Source of the DNA: Myxococcales bacterium
Lineage (GTDB): Bacteria > Myxococcota > UBA796 > SXON01
Direction of reading: 5' to 3'
DNA length: 12,034 nucleotides
Assembly (NCBI GenBank): GCA_009692585.1
Contig: SHYX01000081.1
Coordinates: 1-12,034 of the forward strand
Part shown: positions 1 to 5,543 of the stretch, piece after piece
Layout of the letters: each line of letters starts with the position of its first letter
How positions within the stretch are numbered: position 1 is the first letter of the stretch
Position numbers and translations under genes: made by a program
The notes under the pieces: generated by a model
Seen by the model: only the letters and a program-made list of their open reading frames with translations
What the model was told of the DNA's origin: nothing
Database searches by the model: none

Positions 1-1
1 A

Positions 2-372
2 TGGTGGAGGCGGCGGGAGTCGAACCCGCGTCCGAAGCATCATCCAACTCTCGAGATACGTGGCCTTCCGGAAACTCTCCGGCGAGTGTCGTCCCCTTTG
101 GGGACCGTCAAGACTCCCTGTTCGAGCTTCGTTTCTCCGCCGGTTGTCTGTCCGCGGAGTCACTGCAGGCTTGGATTACACCCGAGCGGGGTCAGCCGGT
201 CCCCGCTCGGATGCCGGGTGCTCGTAATGGCTCCCGGAACTTCAACTAGGCCGCGAGGACCTGGGTGAAGTTGTTGCTGTTGTTGGCAGCTTGGTTTTGG
301 TTCTCTCACAGCGGAACCGCGCTCGCCACGCCCGTCGGTATTCAGACACCTCGTCGAAACCGGTTCGCCCCC
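2..372 (-). ncRNA. ssrA: Transfer-messenger RNA (tmRNA, ssrA)
   Basis: Rescues ribosomes stalled on mRNAs lacking a stop codon: it is charged with alanine, then acts as a short mRNA that adds a degradation tag. Read on the minus strand, the 5' end is GGGGGCGAACCGGTTTCGAC, the usual tmRNA start. The 3' end has a T arm (GCGGG TTCGACT CCCGC), an acceptor strand CGCCTCC, discriminator A and an encoded CCA at 4-2. GGGGGCG (372-366) pairs with CGCCTCC along all 7 positions with one G-U. Pseudoknot-type stems are visible, including a 10-bp stem (182-191 with 201-210) and a 6-bp stem (91-96 with 100-105). The 371-nt length is normal for a one-piece tmRNA. It lies downstream of, and in the same direction as, the DHH phosphoesterase gene. 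Confidence 0.97.
246..287 (-). other. tmRNA tag-peptide reading frame
   Basis: Within the tmRNA, minus-strand codons from GCC (287-285) to TAG (248-246) read A-N-N-S-N-N-F-T-Q-V-L-A-A-stop. The ending LAA is the hydrophobic C-terminus recognised by ClpXP-type proteases in known tags. The resume codon is taken as GCC by analogy with the GCA-AAC start of the E. coli tag. The preceding codon GCT also encodes Ala, so the exact resume point is uncertain by one codon. The tag is unusually rich in Asn and lacks the acidic residues of the E. coli ANDENYALAA tag. Confidence 0.9.
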
Positions 373-407
373 GGATGGGAAGTGGGCCCGAGGGCCCGTC
401 CGCCCCC

Positions 408-436
408 ATCATGCCCACGCCGACGCCCGATGGCAA
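408..436 (-). promoter_or_regulatory. Possible sigma70-type promoter for ssrA
   Basis: On the minus strand TTGCCA (436-431, five of six matches to TTGACA) is followed after 17 bases by CATGAT (413-408, four of six matches to TATAAT). The expected transcript start near 401 would give a leader of about 29 nt, consistent with the 5' end at 372 being made by RNase P as in known tmRNAs. The leader contains GGGCCCGAGGGCCC (384-397), which can fold into a short hairpin. This is pattern matching only. Confidence 0.45.
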
Positions 437-480
437 GCGCGCCGGCGCCGGAGTGCTGCCAGCGGACTCCAGGCCGCCCC

Positions 481-1467
481 TCACCTCCCCTCACCCCCTA
501 CCGACACCGCGACCTCGAGCGCCGACTCGACCCGCGCCACGGCCTCCGTTACCGACATCGCCAACGTCGCACCCGCCGCCTTGGCGTGGCCGCCGCCCCG
601 GTCGCTGAGCCGCTGCGCTAGCGCCGCGACGTCCACCCCACCACGCGATCGGAGCGACACCCTGCTCCGCGCTTCGCTGCGCTCCACGACCAGCGCCGCC
701 AACTCGACGCCCTGGACGTGCTGCAGCGCGTCGACGATTCCCTCCACGTCCTGGTCCTCGGCTCCGAACTCCGCCATCGCCGCCCGCGTACACACGCCGA
801 CCAGCACCCGGCCGCCGGCCAGACCGCGAGCCTCTCCACAGACGCGAGCCTGGAGCCGCAAGCCCGACAACCGACGGTCCATCAGCACGCGCTCGCAGAT
901 CGTCCAGTGTTCGATTCCCTGCGCGAGCAGCGTGGCGGCGATGGTGTGGGTACCAGCGCTGGTGTTGCTGTACCGGAAGGCGCCCGTGTCGTAGATGATG
1001 CCCGTGTAGAGCGCCTCCGCGTAGGTCCGGTCGAGCGCGACACCCCAGTGAGCCATCAAGCGACACACCATGACACATGTGCTCTCGGCGGCACCATCGA
1101 GCCAAGGGAGCGTGTAACCGCTGGTGCCGCTGGACCGATGATGGTCGATGAGTCCGGTCCAGCGGGCGGCGGCAAAAGCCCGGCCCACGCTCGGTGCCAG
1201 GCGCGTGCGGTCGCCGTCCAGGACGACGACGCCGTCGTAGTCGCCGACGTCAGCGTCCGGCACCATCTCGGACGCGCGCGTCATCCACGCGTACCGAAAG
1301 CCGGGGTCGCCCGCCACGTCCACGTGGACGTCGGGAGTCATCTCTGCCAGCGCGCGCTGCAGGGCGAGGCAAGCGCCGATGCTGTCGCCATCGGGGCCTT
1401 CGGGGCCGGTGAGCAGCACCCGGCGACTCGATCGGACGAGGGTGAGCAGGGTGGCGGCGAACTCCAT
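481..1467 (-). CDS. DHH/DHHA1 family phosphoesterase (NrnA-like)
   Basis: A 328-residue protein of the DHH superfamily, most like NrnA-type enzymes that hydrolyse short RNA oligonucleotides, pAp or linear/cyclic dinucleotides in the cytoplasm. Visible motifs: motif I PDGD (25-28), motif II with Asp84 in VVVLDGDR, the signature DHH at 108-110, motif IV IIYDTGAFRYSN (157-168) and the DHHA1 substrate motif GGGHAKAAG (291-299). Length is normal for the family. The start is the ATG at 1467: homology begins there, and the open frame upstream would run into the divergent helicase gene. GGAG lies about 10 bases before this ATG. Oddity: family motif I is normally HxxPDxD with a metal-binding His, but here the residue is Pro22 (codon CCC). 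Activity could be altered, or a single-base error could explain it. The exact substrate cannot be told from sequence. Confidence 0.9.
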   Translation of the reverse strand: MEFAATLLTLVRSSRRVLLTGPEGPDGDSIGACLALQRALAEMTPDVHVDVAGDPGFRYAWMTRASEMVPDADVGDYDGVVVLDGDRTRLAPSVGRAFAAARWTGLIDHHRSSGTSGYTLPWLDGAAESTCVMVCRLMAHWGVALDRTYAEALYTGIIYDTGAFRYSNTSAGTHTIAATLLAQGIEHWTICERVLMDRRLSGLRLQARVCGEARGLAGGRVLVGVCTRAAMAEFGAEDQDVEGIVDALQHVQGVELAALVVERSEARSRVSLRSRGGVDVAALAQRLSDRGGGHAKAAGATLAMSVTEAVARVESALEVAVSVGGEGR

Positions 1468-1642
1468 GCGGGCTGCGCTCCAGACGACGGCCGGCCTAAC
1501 CTGCAACCGGCGGAATGGCCTTGCGCCTCGGACCGTCCGGGCGACCTGACCCCTTCCCGCGTCATCCCAGCACGGGCGACTATCCACCACGGCCACGGGC
1601 GCAAGCCCTGCCAGCGGGTTAGACGCCGGTTCCTTTCGACGG
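1468..1642. other. Divergent intergenic region (phosphoesterase / helicase)
   Basis: 175 bases separate the two divergent start codons and must hold both promoters. I found no convincing -35/-10 pair on either strand. A small hairpin, GGGC-GCAA-GCCC (1597-1608), with a GNRA-type loop and an outer GGC/GCC pair, lies about 35 bases before the helicase start and would be in its leader. Its role is unknown. Confidence 0.4.
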
Positions 1643-3604
1643 ATGGCAATGACTGAATCGGATCCCGCGCCCCAGGGCACGGAAGTAGAGCCCACCCCGG
1701 CGCCCAAGCGCACCGACCACCTCAGCGATCGGGCGTTTGCGGACTTTCCCATTTCGCCCGCCGCAATTCATGCGCTGACCGACCTCGGGTACATCATGGC
1801 GACGCCGGTCCAGGCCCGCACCATCGAGCCCGCACTGGCGGGTCGCGACCTGATCGTGCGTGCCAAGACCGGTACCGGCAAGACCGCCGCGTTCGGTGTG
1901 CCGATGATTGAACGCCTCGACGACGGCGCGCGGGTCACGCAGGCCCTGGCGCTCGCGCCCACCAGGGAGCTGGCGGTCCAGGTCGCACAGGAGCTCGCGG
2001 CACTGGCGAAATACCGGGATCTCCGCATCACCGCAATCTACGGCGGTGTGGCCTTCCCTCCCCAAGAAGATGCGCTCCGGAACGGCAGCGAGATCGTCGT
2101 CGGTACTCCTGGTCGTTTGCTCGATCACATCCGGCGCGGCAACCTCAAGCTCGACCAGGTCCGCGTCGTCGTACTCGATGAAGCCGATGAAATGTTGTCG
2201 ATGGGCTTCTTCGAGGACGTGCGGAAGATCGTCGCCCAGACCTCCGCGGGCCGGCAAACGATGCTCTTCTCGGCCACCCTGGACGAAAGCCTCCGCGGCT
2301 TCGCCAACAGCTACATGAAGTCGCCGGACGACGTCCACCTCAGCTCCGACGGCGACAACGTCCACCTGATCGAACACATCCTGTTCGAGACGTCCCCCGA
2401 CTACCACAAGGCGCGGGCCCTACTCGACCTCATTGAGCAAGAACGCCCAACTTCCGCGATCGTGTTCTGTAATACACGCGAAGATGTATCAACGGTCTAC
2501 AGTTACCTGGACCGTCAGGGACTCGGCGTGGAAATGCTCTCGGGCGAGCTCCCGCAGAACAAACGCGAGCGCGTCATGGCCCGGATCAAGGGCGGCGCGG
2601 TCCAGTTCCTCGTCAGCACCGATGTTGCCGCGCGTGGCATCGACATCAGCGATCTGTCGCACGTGATACATTACGCCCTGCCCGATGATGCATCGGTGTA
2701 TCTGCACCGCTCGGGCCGTACCGGACGGATCGGCAAGGAGGGCACCGTGCTGGTGCTGGCCGGTGGCGCGGACTTCTCCACGCGGCTGACGTTGGAACGG
2801 CAACACAAGATCAAGTTCGAGGTCAAGCTGCTCCCCACGCATGAACAGAGCGCGCTTCTGCGCACCGAGCGATTCGCCCGCATGCTCAAGGATGCGTCGG
2901 GCACGATGGCCTACGACTCCTTCATCGACGCCGCGCGCGCCATCAAGGCTCGGCCGGACGCCGACACGCTGATCGCGGTCGCACTCAAGGCCTTCCTCGA
3001 GTGGGACCGCCGGCGCCGTATGGGTGCGGTCGACGATGCGCAGGCCGAGGGTGGTGAAGGGCGCAGCGACGACCGGGGTGACCAGCCCCCCCGCCGCGAC
3101 TTCGATCGCGACCGTGGCGGTGGCCGTGGGGGAGACCGTGGCGGACGTCCGCCGGGGCGTGACCGAGGGCCGGGTGGCCGCGATGGCTACCGCGACGACT
3201 CCCGCCGTGACGGCGCCCGCGATGCCCGCCCTCGTGGCGACCAGCCCGACCGCCCTCGGAGTGAGGACCGACCTCGTGGCGACCACCACGGCCGCCCTGG
3301 TGCCGACCAGCCCGACCGCCCGCGGGGCGACGGCGATCGCGGCCAGCGTCGACCCGACGTGATCCGCCCCGACGCCCCGGCCCCGACCGCCGGGGACGCC
3401 GTAAAGACGACGACACCCGCGCCTTCCGGCGACCGCGGTGACGAGGAGGAAGACGGCGCCGAGCTTCCGACGGATGGAAATGCCGGGGACGGCGCGCAGC
3501 GCAAGCGTCGTCGTCGTCGTCGTGGCGGAGGCGGCGGTGCCCGGCCGGCGGAAGCAGGCGGCGAGGGTGCAGGCCCGACTCCAGGTGGCGACCCCTCGGC
3601 GTGA
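1643..3604 (+). CDS. DEAD-box ATP-dependent RNA helicase (DeaD/RhlE type) with RG-rich tail
   Basis: A 653-residue superfamily-2 RNA helicase that uses ATP to remodel RNA duplexes or RNPs, typically in ribosome assembly, mRNA decay or cold adaptation. Motifs in order: Q-motif region with F32/F35 and Gln57, motif I AKTGTGKT (74-81), Ia PTREL (106-110), TPGR (155-158), DEAD (179-182), SAT (210-212), VFCNTRE (274-280), TDVAARG (326-332) and motif VI HRSGRTGR (355-362). Residues about 470-653 form a low-complexity tail rich in Arg, Gly, Asp and Pro, with a DQPDRPR repeat (533-539 and 555-561), an acidic patch and a K-R6-G5 run near 621-632. Such tails bind RNA and can drive condensate formation in other DEAD-box proteins. 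No clear Shine-Dalgarno is seen. The ATG at 1649 is an alternative start, with GGA five bases upstream. The exact subfamily is not certain. Confidence 0.96.
   Translation: MAMTESDPAPQGTEVEPTPAPKRTDHLSDRAFADFPISPAAIHALTDLGYIMATPVQARTIEPALAGRDLIVRAKTGTGKTAAFGVPMIERLDDGARVTQALALAPTRELAVQVAQELAALAKYRDLRITAIYGGVAFPPQEDALRNGSEIVVGTPGRLLDHIRRGNLKLDQVRVVVLDEADEMLSMGFFEDVRKIVAQTSAGRQTMLFSATLDESLRGFANSYMKSPDDVHLSSDGDNVHLIEHILFETSPDYHKARALLDLIEQERPTSAIVFCNTREDVSTVYSYLDRQGLGVEMLSGELPQNKRERVMARIKGGAVQFLVSTDVAARGIDISDLSHVIHYALPDDASVYLHRSGRTGRIGKEGTVLVLAGGADFSTRLTLERQHKIKFEVKLLPTHEQSALLRTERFARMLKDASGTMAYDSFIDAARAIKARPDADTLIAVALKAFLEWDRRRRMGAVDDAQAEGGEGRSDDRGDQPPRRDFDRDRGGGRGGDRGGRPPGRDRGPGGRDGYRDDSRRDGARDARPRGDQPDRPRSEDRPRGDHHGRPGADQPDRPRGDGDRGQRRPDVIRPDAPAPTAGDAVKTTTPAPSGDRGDEEEDGAELPTDGNAGDGAQRKRRRRRRGGGGGARPAEAGGEGAGPTPGGDPSA
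3506..3523 (+). repeat. (CGT)6 microsatellite in helicase tail
   Basis: Six consecutive CGT triplets encode the six-Arg run after Lys in the helicase tail. A trinucleotide tract keeps frame when it expands or contracts, so the number of arginines could vary between strains. Confidence 0.9.
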
Positions 3605-3642
3605 GGTCTCGAGCCATCCGCGAATGTATCGGTTGCCAGCGG

Positions 3643-4632
3643 TTACAAAAAGCTCGCGGCGTAGGCTGCTTCATTGCAGGCGTCGGCTTCGCCCAGGGTC
3701 AAGATCTCTGAGTCGACCAGGAGCGCATATTCTCGGGCCAGGTTCGTTCGACACAAGTATGTTCCATCAGTATTGATGGAGAAAGGAATCTTTTTTGCTT
3801 GCAACGCACCGAGGATGTATCGAAATTCCTCGAGATGGCGGACCGCTCGCGTGTGCAGGTTCGAGGTCGGGCATATCTCCAACAGCGTGCCCGCATCCGC
3901 GAGGCGGGTGAGGGCCTCCTCGCTGTAGGCCGCGCGAATGCCGTGGCCGATGCGGTCAGGCTTGAGGCGCTCGACCACCGCGATGACGCCTTCGGCGCCG
4001 CTGGCCAGGGTCTCGCCGGTGTGGATCGTCGTGCCCAGCTCGGCCGACCGCGCCCGCTCGAACAGCGTCTCGTAGCGCCCCACCGAGTCATCCAGTTCGA
4101 TGGTGTGGGACTCCGGACCGGCCACGTCGATGCCGACGACGCCCCGATCCCGATACTTGATGGCCTTGTCGACCAGTATCTCGTTGAGTTCGGGCCTGAA
4201 CTCACGGGCGAGACAGAAGATGAGTCCAGCTTCAACCTTGTACTCCAGGCAGGCACGGTCCATGCCGCGGATCGCGGCGTGGATGATGTGGTCCAGATCG
4301 CGTTCGCCCTCCAGGTTGCGCTTCATTGGGTTGAATCGCAGCTCGATGCGGCCGACGCGGCTACCGCGAAACTCCTTGCCGATGATCTCGTAGACACTGC
4401 GCTCGATGGCCGACGGTGACGATTGGATCTTCTCGGTCACGTCGTGGAGAATCTTCAGATAATCGTCGAGAGACTTTACTTTTTTTGGATTTACGGTGAT
4501 GAGCTCGACGAACTCGAAGTAGTCCTTGGTCGGCAGCTTGAAGCCTTGGGAGTGCGCGATAGCCCACATGATGTGGGGCGCGACGCTCGCGCCGACGTGG
4601 ATGTGCAGGTCACAGAGGGGGCGGCTGAACAT
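3643..4632 (-). CDS. Adenosine deaminase-family metal-dependent hydrolase
   Basis: A 329-residue TIM-barrel enzyme of the adenosine/AMP deaminase family, expected to deaminate adenosine or a related 6-aminopurine in the cytoplasm. The zinc site is intact: HxH (His10, His12), His204 in IHTGE and Asp289 in INTDG. Glu207 (HTGE) and His230 (RIGHG) match the catalytic Glu and His, and EICPTSN (252-258) is also present. Two substrate-site positions differ from classical enzymes. The Asp after HxH (HxHLDG) is missing (HIHVGAS), and the second Asp of NTDDP is Gly290. Related deaminases act on aminofutalosine in menaquinone synthesis, so adenosine should not be assumed. The ATG at 4632 puts the HxH motif at the usual distance. 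The gene converges on the helicase gene with 38 bases between stops. Both ends of the gene are richer in A+T than neighbouring genes. Confidence 0.92.
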   Translation of the reverse strand: MFSRPLCDLHIHVGASVAPHIMWAIAHSQGFKLPTKDYFEFVELITVNPKKVKSLDDYLKILHDVTEKIQSSPSAIERSVYEIIGKEFRGSRVGRIELRFNPMKRNLEGERDLDHIIHAAIRGMDRACLEYKVEAGLIFCLAREFRPELNEILVDKAIKYRDRGVVGIDVAGPESHTIELDDSVGRYETLFERARSAELGTTIHTGETLASGAEGVIAVVERLKPDRIGHGIRAAYSEEALTRLADAGTLLEICPTSNLHTRAVRHLEEFRYILGALQAKKIPFSINTDGTYLCRTNLAREYALLVDSEILTLGEADACNEAAYAASFL

Positions 4633-4669
4633 CCGAGGAGCTTACTCGGAACGCGGCCGACCGGCCGCG
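4632..4669. promoter_or_regulatory. Two adjacent inverted repeats in a divergent promoter region
   Basis: TCCGAG (4632-4637) pairs with CTCGGA (4645-4650). Immediately after it CGCGGCC (4652-4658) pairs with GGCCGCG (4663-4669). They fill most of the 63-base gap between the divergent deaminase and secreted-protein genes. They could be operators or leader hairpins; no known operator consensus was recognised. Confidence 0.35.
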
Positions 4670-4686
4670 GGTTATCCGGCCGCATC

Positions 4687-4691
4687 GGAGG
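4687..4691 (+). promoter_or_regulatory. Ribosome binding site GGAGG fixing a GTG start
   Basis: GGAGG lies four bases before the GTG at 4696. It supports this start over the open frame that extends upstream through the antisense of the deaminase gene. Confidence 0.7.
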
Positions 4692-4695
4692 TCCC

Positions 4696-5466
4696 GTGTC
4701 CCTACTCCTCGCCCTGCTCTTCGCCCCCGCCGGCGCCACCAGTGTGGACGGCGTCGTCGGCGATCTCACCTACGAAGGCAGCCTCTCCGAGAGCGCCACC
4801 AGCTACACCATCGGCAAGCCGGTCTCGATCAGCCATGGCGGCGGCAACATCATCGTCCGCTGCATCGAGGCGGAAAAACTATCGGCGCGGCTGCCATATA
4901 CGGTGATTGGCTCGAACGAGGGAGCGATGGAGGCGGCCGGGAACGGCATCGGGCTGAAGGTCGGCGGCGATGGCAAGGGTGGCGGGGTCGTCGGTACGCG
5001 AATGTCCTCGAAGAGCTCGGGCGTCTCCTTCATCGAAGCGCCGTTGACGGTCAACATCCCCCAGGGCGCCAGCGCCATCAGCGTCAGCCAGTCCGGCAGC
5101 GGCTGGGTTCAGCTCCAGGGCTGCAGCGGCGCGGTGAAGATCAGCGCGGGCAGCGGCGGAGCCTTCGCCTCCGGACAGTTCACCGTCGCGACCCTGAGCG
5201 CGGCTGGGGGCGCGGTCAAGCTGGTCCAGGAAGGCGGTGCCGTGCTCCTCAAGAACAGCAGCATCTCGGCTCCGGGGGGAAGCGCCGCGGTCATCCTCAG
5301 TTCGGCGCAAGGCGGCACGCTGTCGGCGAAGGGCGGGCACGTCTCCGTCCAGCAGGCGGTGATGGGCGGCGCCCAGACCGAGACGGTGGTGTCGGGCAGC
5401 TTCGGCATCGGTGGGCCCTCCATCAGCGTCTCGGCCAAGGAAAACGTCGAGATCTCCCAGCAATAG
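4696..5466 (+). CDS. Secreted Gly/Ser/Val-rich protein of unknown function
   Basis: 256 residues if started at the GTG at 4696. The product begins with a short hydrophobic signal segment (residues 2-12, ending near PAGATS), which suggests export. The rest is rich in Gly, Ser, Ala and Val, with alternating polar/hydrophobic stretches such as GAVKISAGSGGAF, GGAVKLVQEGGAVLL and GGHVSVQQAV. This resembles the repeated strands of beta-helix or DUF4097-type putative adhesins. That is a compositional impression, not an identified domain. It has two cysteines (56 and 143), which could form a disulfide, and no membrane anchor after the signal. It is divergent from the deaminase gene and convergent with the kinase gene 77 bases downstream, so it is probably transcribed alone. 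The signal segment lacks the usual positively charged start, a minor doubt about the start codon. Confidence 0.75.
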   Translation: MSLLLALLFAPAGATSVDGVVGDLTYEGSLSESATSYTIGKPVSISHGGGNIIVRCIEAEKLSARLPYTVIGSNEGAMEAAGNGIGLKVGGDGKGGGVVGTRMSSKSSGVSFIEAPLTVNIPQGASAISVSQSGSGWVQLQGCSGAVKISAGSGGAFASGQFTVATLSAAGGAVKLVQEGGAVLLKNSSISAPGGSAAVILSSAQGGTLSAKGGHVSVQQAVMGGAQTETVVSGSFGIGGPSISVSAKENVEISQQ

Positions 5467-5543
5467 TCGCGTCCGCAGTTTCTTGATGGGCGCCAGACCA
5501 CGCTGATGCGTCCGCCAGCGTCGCAGGCGCAACGATCCTCCGC

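Noticed and set aside
1..249. Plus-strand open frame of 82 codons
   Set aside because: It is the antisense of the tmRNA and has no protein-like features.
718..1656. A 312-codon plus-strand open frame
   Set aside because: It lies opposite the phosphoesterase gene, shows no motif and runs into the helicase start.
1468..1752. N-terminal extension of the phosphoesterase by 95 codons
   Set aside because: It overlaps the start of the divergent helicase gene and has no similarity to the DHH fold; the ATG at 1467 begins the conserved region.
4480..4488. A7 run in the deaminase gene as a programmed slippage site
   Set aside because: The reading frame is continuous and gives the normal family sequence across the run, so no frameshift is needed.
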